From Methanoculleus sp. (lineage in GTDB: Archaea; Halobacteriota; Methanomicrobia; Methanomicrobiales; Methanomicrobiaceae): a DNA stretch of 57,455 bases. Shown here in pieces: positions 8,815-21,214 of this stretch; the stretch's first letter is position 1; every line of letters starts with the position of its first letter. Where the stretch lies: NCBI GenBank assembly GCA_011045995.1, contig DSBQ01000015.1, forward strand, positions 1 through 57,455. Reading direction: 5' to 3'. The notes below the pieces were generated by a model. It did no database searches, was not told the origin of the DNA, and saw nothing but the letters and a program-made list of their open reading frames with translations. The position numbers and the translations under genes were made by a program.

Positions 8815-8852
8815 TTGATTTGATTCGTCAGAATCTCTTTTCATCGTTCATT

Positions 8853-9263
8853 TCAGACCACGGTGCATAGCACGAAGCGTGTCCTTCCGGAACGTATATC
8901 CAGTTCAATGAGCACGACCTGCTGCCATGTACCGCTGAACAATGTTCCTTCCTGCACAGGAATCGTGACCGAGGGGCCGAGCAGTGCCGCCCGGACATGG
9001 GAACGCCCGTTCCCGTCCCCCCAGGCGCGGTCATGCTCGTACACGGCATCCTTCGGGGCGATCACATCCAGTGCGCGCCTCAGGTCCGCGAGGACGCCCG
9101 GTTCGAACTCTATCGTCGTTATGGCCGCAGTCGAACCTTTCACGAAGACCGACACCTGCCCGTCCCAAACACCGCTCCTTGCGACGACATCCCGGACCGC
9201 AGGACTCAGGTCGATGATGTCCCCCTCCCCGTGGGTCTCAAAAATCAGCTCTTCACGAAACAT
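8853..9263 (-). CDS. YjbQ/UPF0047 family, secondary thiamine-phosphate synthase-like
   Basis: A 136-residue single-domain protein of the YjbQ (UPF0047) family. The family signature is seen in GSTAAITTIEFEPG and in the C-terminal GTWQQVVLIELD segment. Some bacterial members show a weak thiamine-phosphate synthase activity, so the annotated enzyme name should not be taken as the physiological role. The HDRAWGDGNGRSHVRAALLG block with His residues is the likely metal site. The gene lies downstream of gyrA on the same strand, separated by poly-T signals. Confidence 0.9.
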   Translation of the reverse strand: MFREELIFETHGEGDIIDLSPAVRDVVARSGVWDGQVSVFVKGSTAAITTIEFEPGVLADLRRALDVIAPKDAVYEHDRAWGDGNGRSHVRAALLGPSVTIPVQEGTLFSGTWQQVVLIELDIRSGRTRFVLCTVV

Positions 9264-9367
9264 ATCCCTTCACTTCTTTCCGGCAGACTGCCGTTCATCA
9301 TCGCGACCTGTTCTCCCGCAAAAACCATAATAATGCCCCCCACGTCTGCAGGACCGTCAACGTTCAT
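9245..9367 (-). CDS. Possible 40-residue ORF before yjbQ-like gene
   Basis: An open frame of 40 codons starts at ATG 9367, just after two T-runs that probably end gyrA transcription, and overlaps the first 19 nt of the UPF0047 gene in another frame. It has no strong SD and I recognise no family. The close overlap is what a translationally coupled leader peptide would look like, but chance is at least as likely. Confidence 0.2.
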   Translation of the reverse strand: MNVDGPADVGGIIMVFAGEQVAMMNGSLPERSEGICFVKS

Positions 9368-9380
9368 GACATCAGCCTTT

Positions 9381-9405
9381 AAAAAAAGACAGCTTTAGAA
9401 AAAAA
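9381..9405 (-). terminator. Tandem poly-T terminator after gyrA
   Basis: Two runs of seven T on the minus strand (9399-9405 and 9381-9387), about 100 nt downstream of the gyrA stop, match the T-rich termination signals of archaea. Confidence 0.5.
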
Positions 9406-9501
9406 GGGAGCAGGGGCGGGGCCCCGGAGGTCTCGCGATTAATAAAGGGAAGCCAACGTAAAAAGGTGAGGAGCGGAAGGGACGTCTCCCGCCATCCCTC
9501 T

Positions 9502-13993
<4,492 letters not shown>

Positions 13994-14015
13994 TTATCTT
14001 CATAATTACCTCTAT

Positions 14016-14031
14016 TTTGCACAAATGCAAA
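14016..14031. promoter_or_regulatory. Inverted repeat upstream of gyrB
   Basis: Perfect 6-bp arms TTTGCA/TGCAAA with a CAAA spacer, located 68-83 nt before the gyrB start. The size and position suit an operator. A related perfect palindrome built on the same TTTGCA core occurs at 14671-14686. No regulator can be assigned. Confidence 0.35.
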
Positions 14032-14112
14032 GAAGAAAAAAACTCCCTGGTTCCTACACTATTATTAGGTCATAATTGCATTTGAGGGTTGCTATAAAAG
14101 AAAGGGGGTTCT

Positions 14113-14430
14113 TCAGTCATACCGGCCGATCTGCGGATCGGAAATGCCGAGCTGACGGTCGATGGCCAGAACCAGACGCCGGAGAATCCGCATCACAGCC
14201 TCGGCATCCTCAGCGTCCATCTGGCCGTTCTGGTGCCACATGATATTTTTCCGGAGCATGGTCACGAGCTCGTCCACCTCGGTGCCGGCAAACATCTCCG
14301 GGACCTCAAGTTCGAGCAGGTGGTCGGACGCCCCCGGCCACGCCTTCTCCGGTGGAAGGGCAAAATGTTTGCAGACGAGCATGATAGTGGTGATAAATCC
14401 TCTTCCGAACTGGCTCTCCATACGTGTCAT
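14113..14430 (-). CDS. Conserved-looking hypothetical protein
   Basis: A 105-residue predicted cytoplasmic, helical protein. I do not recognise the family. It has a hydrophobic N-terminal helix region (FITTIMLVCKHFALP), a Pro/Trp turn and a C-terminal helix with DAEDAEAVMRILRRLV. ATG 14430 or 14421 are both possible starts; the frame stays open to 14589, but that extension is unconvincing. The 5' leader contains a stable hairpin followed by a T-run. It lies between gyrB and the reductase gene, all on the minus strand. Codon use resembles neighbouring real genes. Confidence 0.65.
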   Translation of the reverse strand: MTRMESQFGRGFITTIMLVCKHFALPPEKAWPGASDHLLELEVPEMFAGTEVDELVTMLRKNIMWHQNGQMDAEDAEAVMRILRRLVLAIDRQLGISDPQIGRYD

Positions 14431-14446
14431 TGTGGCGTACGAGAAG

Positions 14447-14486
14447 AAAAAAACTATGAAGGAAACAGGGAGGTGGCAAGCCTCCC
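14447..14486 (-). terminator. Hairpin plus T-run in leader of the 14113-14430 gene
   Basis: On the minus strand, GGGAGG and CCTCCC arms (14481-14486, 14468-14473) with a 7-nt loop are followed about 15 nt later by seven T (14453-14447), 17 nt before the presumed start codon. It may terminate the reductase transcript or act as an attenuator of the small downstream gene. Confidence 0.35.
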
Positions 14487-14670
14487 GTTTCAAGGATGTA
14501 CCAAGGTATTGATTGCTTACTGGCCGGTGTAGGATGGTGCATGCGCACAACGACTGCAGGTATACGTTCCCGGATACCCCGGTGAGCACGCGACACGGCT
14601 AACCCATCAAAAGGGTGGTCGGTCCTCCTGTGGATTGCCAATCATATGTTAATGTAGATCAATATAACTG

Positions 14671-14686
14671 TTTTGCAATTGCAAAA
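14671..14686. promoter_or_regulatory. 16-bp perfect palindrome
   Basis: TTTTGCAATTGCAAAA is perfectly self-complementary. It is flanked by two GTTAAT-containing near-direct repeats (about 14648 and 14688), just past the reductase stop. It looks like a regulator-binding site for the minus-strand gene at 14113-14430, but lies 240 nt from that start. The sequence 14431-14670 between them shows only the leader hairpin. Confidence 0.4.
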
Positions 14687-14698
14687 TGTTAATCTATA

Positions 14699-15844
14699 TT
14701 ATTTGATAATCCGCCACAATTCAGACGTAACTATCGAACGGATGACCCGGAACATCACAGGATGTTTCAGCAGGTGCTTCAGGACGTCGCCGGGCCGGTC
14801 GATATCCCCGTACCTGACGATGAGATCCTTCATCTCCGGGGTGTTGAGGGCCCTGCACACCTCATCCACGAGATCGGGGGTAATCATCGGCCGCAGGGTG
14901 AAAAACCGCATCCCGAGGTCAAGTTCCCTGCCGAAATCATCCTTCCACCGCTGTTCATAGGACGAGAGGGCGGCATCGCTGAAAACGTCGTTTTCGCAGC
15001 ACTCAACGGCGGTATCGGCGGCATGATACCCCGACCTGACCCCGGTATAGACCCCTCCCCCCGACGTCGGTTTGGCAAGGCCCGCTGCATCCCCCACGAA
15101 CAGGGTACGCTGACCGTAGGATCGCGGCATCTGTCCGAGGGGGATCGTGCCGGTCACAAGGTGCATGCATGACCCCCCGAATCGGGCGGAAAACGACGCA
15201 AACCGGGCAGATACGTCACTTTGACCGCAGAGACCTACCCGTGCCCGCCCCTCCTCCACCGGGATGGCGTAGCCAAAGAAATCAGGGGACGCATCGGGAT
15301 AGATCTGCACGTGCCTCCCATCCATCGCATACGGCACCTCCGCCTGAATGCCGGAAAGAAACACGGGCGGGCGCTTCATCCCCAGCAGCCGCGAGAGGGG
15401 GCTTCTCGGCCCGTCCGCCGCAATGAGCAGACGGTACCGGACGTCTTCTGTGCCCCGCACCCCTTTGGTACGAAGAACACCATCCCCGACGCCGTACGCA
15501 TAGGTCTTGAGGCGGATCTCCGCCCCCTCATCAGCAGCCCGCTGTGCCATCTCACGGTCAAGGATCCCCCGGTTGACGACCAGGGCCTTGGTCACCCCTG
15601 CATCGAAATCCAGGACCGAACCGGCGGATGAGATCACCGAGGCGCTGCTTACCTCCCGTACTATCGCAGCAGGAGAAACGCCGCATTCCTGAACCGCCGC
15701 CCTGCTCAGGAGCCCGGCGCACTGGACGGGATACCCGACGGCGGCGTGCTCCTCCACGAGAAGGGTGTTGAGCCCGTACCCGGCACAGCGGCGTGCGGCA
15801 GCGGTGCCTGCGGGCCCCGCACCGACGATCACGACATCATACAT
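14699..15844 (-). CDS. Geranylgeranyl reductase family FAD protein
   Basis: A 381-residue flavoprotein with an N-terminal dinucleotide-binding motif (VVIVGAGPAGTAAA at residues 4-17), the mid-domain YPVQCAGLLS signature of geranylgeranyl reductases, and FVGDAAGLAKPTSGGGVYTG near residue 270, the second FAD motif. Family members saturate the double bonds of archaeal ether-lipid geranylgeranyl chains, or of related isoprenoids. The exact substrate is not decided by sequence, and methanogens carry several paralogues. ATG 15844 puts the FAD motif at the N-terminus. Divergent from pth2. Confidence 0.88.
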   Translation of the reverse strand: MYDVVIVGAGPAGTAAARRCAGYGLNTLLVEEHAAVGYPVQCAGLLSRAAVQECGVSPAAIVREVSSASVISSAGSVLDFDAGVTKALVVNRGILDREMAQRAADEGAEIRLKTYAYGVGDGVLRTKGVRGTEDVRYRLLIAADGPRSPLSRLLGMKRPPVFLSGIQAEVPYAMDGRHVQIYPDASPDFFGYAIPVEEGRARVGLCGQSDVSARFASFSARFGGSCMHLVTGTIPLGQMPRSYGQRTLFVGDAAGLAKPTSGGGVYTGVRSGYHAADTAVECCENDVFSDAALSSYEQRWKDDFGRELDLGMRFFTLRPMITPDLVDEVCRALNTPEMKDLIVRYGDIDRPGDVLKHLLKHPVMFRVIRSIVTSELWRIIK

Positions 15845-15966
15845 CTCTTGTGCATGAATAGGACCCGGAAAAACAAAGAATCTCGCATGCGGGAGGGGCA
15901 TGCACCGGTCCCGCTCCGGGAACGAACATCAACTATTTTTCCCTGTCCATGCAACATCTGAGTGCA

Positions 15967-16329
15967 ATGTCGCCCGAACCCGATTTTAAATATAAACAAT
16001 GTCTCATCATCCGCAACGATATCAGGATGACCTGCGGAAAAAAATGTGCACAACTTGCGCACGCGGCCGTAGGCGCCTACGAAAAAACCGATAAAATCAC
16101 CCGGAAGAAGTGGTTCGACGAGGGGATGAAGAAGGTGACCCTCAAAGCAGGTTCACTCAGGGAGCTCTACGAACTCAAATCGATAGCAGAAGCGGCAGGC
16201 ATCGCCACCTCCCTCATCACCGACGCGGGCATGACGGAAATTCCCCCCGGCACCGTGACGGCGCTAGGCCTCGGGCCCGCCCCGTCGGAGGACCTCGATA
16301 GAATCACGGGAGACCTCTCGCTATTATGA
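15967..16329 (+). CDS. pth2: Peptidyl-tRNA hydrolase, archaeal type
   Basis: A Pth2/Bit1-family enzyme that frees tRNA from stalled peptidyl-tRNA. The family block CLIIRNDIRMTCGKKCAQLAHAA holds the conserved Lys/His surface, and the C-terminal half shows ITDAGMTEIPPGTVTALGLGP. Length is 120 residues, typical. ATG 15967 chosen; ATG 15949 would add six residues. The stop overlaps the truD start by 4 nt, so the genes are co-translated. Confidence 0.95.
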   Translation: MSPEPDFKYKQCLIIRNDIRMTCGKKCAQLAHAAVGAYEKTDKITRKKWFDEGMKKVTLKAGSLRELYELKSIAEAAGIATSLITDAGMTEIPPGTVTALGLGPAPSEDLDRITGDLSLL

Positions 16330-17603
16330 GACCGTCCCCCTACCCACTGGAAATCGAACTGGGAATGGACTATTACGGAACAGAGACCCCGGGAACCGGA
16401 GGGAAACTCCGGACACTGCCGGAAGACTTCATGGTCCATGAAATGCCGTCGGCATTCCCGGAGGATGGCAAATACCTGATCTGCCGCCTGACCAAGCGAA
16501 AATGGGAACACCAGCGGGCGATAAAAGAGATCGCAAAATCACTCGGCATCAGTCACCGGAGAATATCCTGGGCGGGAACAAAGGACCGAAACGCCGTCAC
16601 CGACCAGCTCATTGCCATCTATGACATCAGTGAAGAAGACCTCTCCCGCATCCACCTGAAGGACATCCGGCTTGAATACCTGGGAAAGTCATCCCGGCAG
16701 CTGGCACTGGGGGATCTCCAGGGGAACGAATTTGCGATAACCATACGGCAGACCGTACCTTCAGGCGACGCCCTGCGTGAATGTGTCAACACGACGACGA
16801 ACGAGCTGGAATCAGGCGTTCCCAACTACTTCGGCCTCCAGCGATTCGGGGTCCAGCGCCCGGTGACCCACGTGGTCGGCAGACATATCCTCCAGGCGGA
16901 TTACCCGGGAGCCGTTGAGGCATATGTTTCCCTCGCATACGAAAGCGAATCAGCCGATGCAGCAGCGGCACGGCGGATCTATGCAGAGAGCGGCAGTGCT
17001 GCAGACACCCTTCGCGCAATGCCCGTTCCTCTCAGTTTTGAACGGACGCTCCTCCATCATCTCATCGAACGCCCGGACGACTGTCAGGGGGCACTGAAAA
17101 AGATCCCCCCGAAACTCCTCTCTATGTTCATTTCCGCCTACCAGTCATGGCTGTTTAACAAGGCCCTGTCCTTCAGGCTTGCCTCCGGCATTTCCCTCCA
17201 TGAGCCGGTCGCCGGGGACCGGATCATCTTTGCAAACGGCAAGGAGGACATGGTCAGCGCCCGTACGGAGGCCGCCGCGGCAATGCACCTCCGGCGGGGG
17301 CGAGCGGCCATCGCCATTCATATGCCCGGTGCCGAAGAGAGCCACACGAGCGGGTATATCGGGGACTACATGGACAGCCTGCTCGACGAAGACCATATCA
17401 ATCCGGAATCCTTTGCCCGTGCCTCAAGGTTCGTTGAAACCCGGTTCTCCGGGGCGTCCAGGGTAATCTCCCTCGACCCTGAGATCACATGGCAGACACC
17501 GGGGGAAAACGAGGTGCTCCTCACCTTCAGCCTCGGTCCGGGGCAGTATGCGACCACCGTATGCCGCGAGTACATGAAGGCAAGGCCGGAAGATATGGTC
17601 TAA
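16326..17603 (+). CDS. truD: tRNA pseudouridine(13) synthase TruD
   Basis: Converts U13 of tRNA to pseudouridine. The catalytic Asp is D87 in WAGTKDRNAVT. The family also shows NYFGLQRFG near residue 163 and FISAYQSWLFN in the TRUD-insertion domain. Length is 425 residues, typical of archaeal TruD. It starts within the pth2 stop (ATGA overlap), a pairing that makes a small tRNA-care operon. The stop is 10 nt from the convergent sppA stop. Confidence 0.95.
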   Translation: MRPSPYPLEIELGMDYYGTETPGTGGKLRTLPEDFMVHEMPSAFPEDGKYLICRLTKRKWEHQRAIKEIAKSLGISHRRISWAGTKDRNAVTDQLIAIYDISEEDLSRIHLKDIRLEYLGKSSRQLALGDLQGNEFAITIRQTVPSGDALRECVNTTTNELESGVPNYFGLQRFGVQRPVTHVVGRHILQADYPGAVEAYVSLAYESESADAAAARRIYAESGSAADTLRAMPVPLSFERTLLHHLIERPDDCQGALKKIPPKLLSMFISAYQSWLFNKALSFRLASGISLHEPVAGDRIIFANGKEDMVSARTEAAAAMHLRRGRAAIAIHMPGAEESHTSGYIGDYMDSLLDEDHINPESFARASRFVETRFSGASRVISLDPEITWQTPGENEVLLTFSLGPGQYATTVCREYMKARPEDMV

Positions 17604-17613
17604 AAAAGGGACC

Positions 17614-18414
17614 TCAGGAAGGAGCGAAACTTCCTGCGGCACTGACCGTCTCGAAGAGATTGCCGATCTCATCGACGAGACCGATGCGAAGGGCCTCTTC
17701 CCCCCGCAGGGGGCGTGCATCGTCGATGAGCGAACGGTCGATGCCCCGCTCGGCCACGATGTCCTCGATGAACAGTTCCGAACTTTCGTCCACTATTGCC
17801 TGCAGATACTCGCGTTCCTCGTCGGTAAGGGTCCGGTACGACGAGGCAATATCCTTCAGATCACCGGATTTCACCACCTCCACCTCAATCCCCTCCTCAT
17901 CGAGGGCACGGGAATAGTCATAGACCAGCCAAATTGTCCCGATACTGCCGGTCATGGTGTCGGGATTGGCATAAATCCTGTCCGCATGGGCACTGATATG
18001 ATACGCGGCCGAGGTTGCAATGTCTCCCATCGAGACGAACACGGGTTTTTTCTCCTTTGCATATTCGATATCCGTGATGATCTCCTGGGCCGCCGCCGGG
18101 GAACCGCCGGCGCTGTTCACCCGCAGTACAATCGCCCGGACCAGCGGGTCGTCTGCGGCACTGCGGATCTGCCTGCCGACATATTCGCTCCCCACATAGC
18201 CTCCCCCATGGCCGTCACCGGCAACGATCGTACCCTCGACACGAATGACCGACGTCCGAATCTCCCCCATGGTGACATACCAGACCCCGGCAATGGCGAA
18301 GATAAGGATGGCCACAAGAAAACCCAAAACAAAATACCTGCGGCACGCTTTGCGTTCCTTTCTGCGTTCCTTCCTTAGCTCAATGTTTTGGCATTCCCGT
18401 TCAAGCCATCTCAT
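17614..18414 (-). CDS. sppA: Signal peptide peptidase SppA (S49 family)
   Basis: A membrane-anchored serine protease that degrades leftover signal peptides. A very basic N-terminus (residues 1-27) is followed by one membrane helix (about 28-50), and the protease domain faces outside. The Ser nucleophile lies in GDIATSAAYHIS and the general-base lysine in SGDLKDIASSYR. The GSIG motif is present. Length is 266 residues, the short single-domain form. Its start overlaps the stop of the upstream reductase gene by 4 nt (ATGA), so the two are co-expressed although functionally unrelated. Confidence 0.92.
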   Translation of the reverse strand: MRWLERECQNIELRKERRKERKACRRYFVLGFLVAILIFAIAGVWYVTMGEIRTSVIRVEGTIVAGDGHGGGYVGSEYVGRQIRSAADDPLVRAIVLRVNSAGGSPAAAQEIITDIEYAKEKKPVFVSMGDIATSAAYHISAHADRIYANPDTMTGSIGTIWLVYDYSRALDEEGIEVEVVKSGDLKDIASSYRTLTDEEREYLQAIVDESSELFIEDIVAERGIDRSLIDDARPLRGEEALRIGLVDEIGNLFETVSAAGSFAPS

Positions 18415-19103
18415 ACATCCGACCTGTGATTCAGCACATCGTATTCGGTAACCAGGTTGCTCCCACAGGTATAATGATTCTTCAAAACCAGCCGGAACAT
18501 CTCGTCTTCGGAGTCGATATGCATCCCGCCGACAAGCGAAGGAGTATCGGCGCCGCCGACGATGAACGGCAGATGAATGAGCCGGACCTCATCAACCAGA
18601 TTGTTCTTGAGCATATAGTAGTTCAGGGTCGGCCCGCCTTCAACCATCAGTCGTTCGACATCATACTCCGTCCTGAGGATATGCATGAGAAGCGGGTAGT
18701 CGACATGGCGCTCTCCTGCAACGACCACGTCCACCCCCTTTTCGGCAATCCTCCTGACGTTCTCCGGAGGCGCCGCTTTGGTAACGGCGATTACCGTCGG
18801 GGCATCGCCCTTCAGCACATTTGCATCAGGAGGAAGATCCGCACGGCTGTTCGGGATCACCCGGATGGGATTGTCTCCTTCGACGAGCCGTACGGTAAGC
18901 ATTGAATTGTCAATTTTGATCGTGGTGCTCCCTACCATTATCGCATCATATTCAGCCCGGGTCCGGTGAAGCAGAATCTCCGTCTTCGGATCCATATATT
19001 TCATGAGTATCTTGCTTGATGCCCCACGTTTCAGTGTCAGTTTCCCGTCGACGGTAATCTCCGACATCACCAGAACATGAGGCCTGGATAACGAACCAGA
19101 CAT
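18411..19103 (-). CDS. arfC: Diaminopyrimidine 5'-phosphate reductase (riboflavin/F420 route)
   Basis: Reduces 2,5-diamino-6-(ribosylamino)-4(3H)-pyrimidinone 5'-phosphate to the ribitylamino form with NAD(P)H, an early shared step of riboflavin and deazaflavin F420 synthesis. The RibD C-terminal fold is shown by MSEITVDGKLTL near the N-terminus, AIMVGSTTIKIDN and LMVEGGPTLNYYML. Length is 230 residues with no deaminase domain, as in archaea. Important in a methanogen because F420 carries electrons. Couples to sppA by a 4-nt overlap. Confidence 0.92.
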   Translation of the reverse strand: MSGSLSRPHVLVMSEITVDGKLTLKRGASSKILMKYMDPKTEILLHRTRAEYDAIMVGSTTIKIDNSMLTVRLVEGDNPIRVIPNSRADLPPDANVLKGDAPTVIAVTKAAPPENVRRIAEKGVDVVVAGERHVDYPLLMHILRTEYDVERLMVEGGPTLNYYMLKNNLVDEVRLIHLPFIVGGADTPSLVGGMHIDSEDEMFRLVLKNHYTCGSNLVTEYDVLNHRSDV

Positions 19104-19271
19104 AAAAACCCTAATGAGATACTATGCGATGCGAGGCTTAAAACCTTATTCGGTCAGGATGCGGGAAACGACAGGGGACGGTGCCGCACCTCCTCCCCCA
19201 ACCTCCAAAAATCCTTAAAAGATCACCATAAACAACAGTTATACCTTCATCCGGGTACACTATAGCTGAGA

Positions 19272-19916
19272 ATGAATATTACCGCACTCAGGCCGAAATT
19301 CATTAAAAAATTAGAACCGGTTGCCCGGTTTTTTGCAAAGACCGGCATCACCCCGAACCAGCTGACCGTCCTCTCACTCCTGTGCGGGATGCTCTGTGCC
19401 GTTCTGTATGCCGACCGGCTATTTCTTGTCGGGAGTGCGGTGCTTATGCTGTCGGCCGTTCTGGACCTGGTCGACGGTGGTGTGGCACGCATCAATAAAA
19501 AGGAAACAAATTTTGGCGCGGTCTTCGACTGGATTGCCGATAAATACGTCGACACCATCGTCCTCCTGGGAATCGGCGTCTCAGGCATCCCCATCCTCTC
19601 GCGTCTGGGCATCATTCCGGTGCAGTGGGCGCCGACAGCTGATTTTGCCATCGTTACCCTGGCCATCATCGGCTCGATGATGAACACCTTCATCAAACCC
19701 GTCGTCTATGCGGAGATAGGGTTTGACGGGAGAAAAGACGGAAAGATTTTTGATCCCCTCGAAGGAATCGGCTTCTTCGGACGACCGGAAACGCTGATTG
19801 TTCTGATTATCGGGGGCCTTACCGGTCTGATATGGCTCTCGGTACTCGTGGTGGCGGTCTGCACAAATCTCTCGGCTATCCAGAGAATCCTTTACCTTTA
19901 CCGAACCATCCCCTGA
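19272..19916 (+). CDS. CDP-alcohol phosphotransferase, archaetidylinositol phosphate synthase-like
   Basis: An integral-membrane phospholipid synthase that joins CDP-archaeol to an alcohol head group. The full family motif is visible: DLVDGGVAR, then GAVFDWIADKYVD, giving all four catalytic aspartates. The N-terminus MNITALRPKFIKKLEPVARFF and the pattern of membrane helices resemble archaetidylinositol phosphate synthases; another head group cannot be excluded. Length is 214 residues. The last 41 nt overlap the 3' end of archaeosortase A on the other strand. Confidence 0.85.
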   Translation: MNITALRPKFIKKLEPVARFFAKTGITPNQLTVLSLLCGMLCAVLYADRLFLVGSAVLMLSAVLDLVDGGVARINKKETNFGAVFDWIADKYVDTIVLLGIGVSGIPILSRLGIIPVQWAPTADFAIVTLAIIGSMMNTFIKPVVYAEIGFDGRKDGKIFDPLEGIGFFGRPETLIVLIIGGLTGLIWLSVLVVAVCTNLSAIQRILYLYRTIP

Positions 19917-20700
19917 TTTCGCGGATGAAGAGGTCGAGAACGTCCGCCATCACATCCCCGAGTTTCGGATTGATGCAGTAGAGAAGCCATGCTATGGCGA
20001 TGAAGACGAACAGGGCGCCTATCTCCGCAAAAACATTATGCGCCCAGAAGAAACTTTCCGACCCGACATTGCCGTTTGATGCAATCTCCGGGAAATAGGG
20101 GAACCACTGCCCGGTGTATGCCATGATAACAAAACTGTTGCGTATGGTATTGAGAATGTAGATGACCGGTGCGACGGCAAAAAACGATAATGCCTTATGC
20201 CGGCGGGTCGATGGCACGGCCCACGCCACCCCGAGCATAATCGCAATCCCCTGAATACCCGTGCATGCAAGGATGATCTCGACCCTATAGATATCCGCGA
20301 GGAACATATTCCAGTCCACCAGCAGATAGGAATATCCGAGTGCCTGAAAGACCGCTTCAAGCTGGGCGACATTGACGGCGATAAGCCAGCCCCCCAGGGC
20401 CGGGATGAAGGCAAAGGGAGCAAAGATCAGGTATGCGATAGCCGCCATCCTGCTCAGGATAAACCCCTGATCATTCTCTTCAAGGAGTTTGGGGATGAGA
20501 ATGAACAGGAACGGTATCCCGAGAAAAGCGGCTATGGGATACATGAAGTTATTTGAAGCAATATACTCAGGAAATTTCGCAAAGAGAATCATGACGGCGC
20601 TGATCCATCCGGCCACCGCGAAATATTTGCGGTGCCCTGTCGGAACAAGGAACGCCAGGAATGCAATGAACGAGATCAGAACGAAGATTTCCTGCATCAT
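19876..20700 (-). CDS. artA: Archaeosortase A
   Basis: A multi-pass membrane transpeptidase-like enzyme that cuts PGF-CTERM surface proteins and attaches them to a membrane lipid. The 274-residue protein has about seven membrane helices. The catalytic triad candidates are Cys in ACTGIQG (near 147), Arg in LNTIRNSFV and His in FFWAHNVFAEIG, in the order known for the exosortase/archaeosortase family. The C-terminal basic tail is cytosolic. It implies that the genome encodes PGF-CTERM substrates such as an S-layer protein; none are in the window. Convergent and overlapping with a phospholipid synthase. Confidence 0.93.
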   Translation of the reverse strand: MMQEIFVLISFIAFLAFLVPTGHRKYFAVAGWISAVMILFAKFPEYIASNNFMYPIAAFLGIPFLFILIPKLLEENDQGFILSRMAAIAYLIFAPFAFIPALGGWLIAVNVAQLEAVFQALGYSYLLVDWNMFLADIYRVEIILACTGIQGIAIMLGVAWAVPSTRRHKALSFFAVAPVIYILNTIRNSFVIMAYTGQWFPYFPEIASNGNVGSESFFWAHNVFAEIGALFVFIAIAWLLYCINPKLGDVMADVLDLFIREIRGWFGKGKGFSG

Positions 20701-20820
20701 AACGAATTGAGCGCGTCAGGTAAAAAGGGTTGTTGAGATGGTACAATTCAGTGATGTGTTCATTGCAGCACAAGAGTATCTTCCATATCTTAATCATACG
20801 TCACCGCAAATTTTTAACCG

Positions 20821-21138
20821 ATGATGTTTTGTCCAGAATGCCAGGGAATGCTTGTTCCCGTAGGTGGAAAACTCAAGTGTCGTAGATGTGGTTATGTTGA
20901 CGAATCCACCGCTGACAAACCAGGCCTCAAAAAAACGATAAAACGCGATGAGAAAGAGATTGTAATCATAGAAGATGCCGATATGATGACCACCCTTCCG
21001 ACCATATCCGTCAGGTGCCCCGAATGCGGGCATGACATTGCCGAATGGTGGCTCAGGCAGCTTAGATCAGCAGATGAATCCGAAGTCCGGTTCTTTAGAT
21101 GTGTCAAATGCCGGCACACCTGGCGTGAATACGACTGA
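20821..21138 (+). CDS. tfs: Transcription factor S (TFIIS-like)
   Basis: A cleavage factor that rescues backtracked archaeal RNA polymerase. The N-terminal zinc ribbon has CPEC and CRRCG (residues 4-23). The C-terminal TFIIS-type ribbon has CPECG and CVKCRHTW. The catalytic acidic pair is in QLRSADE (usually QTRSADE), here with a Leu for Thr change that leaves Asp-Glu intact. Length is 105 residues, normal. Two consecutive ATGs (20821, 20824), no SD; probably leaderless. Confidence 0.95.
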   Translation: MMFCPECQGMLVPVGGKLKCRRCGYVDESTADKPGLKKTIKRDEKEIVIIEDADMMTTLPTISVRCPECGHDIAEWWLRQLRSADESEVRFFRCVKCRHTWREYD

Positions 21139-21214
21139 AAAATAATCATACTTTTTCTCTCTTCAAAACCCGGCAGGATAACGCCATTTCACCTGCATCC
21201 TGCAAAAAAATAGA

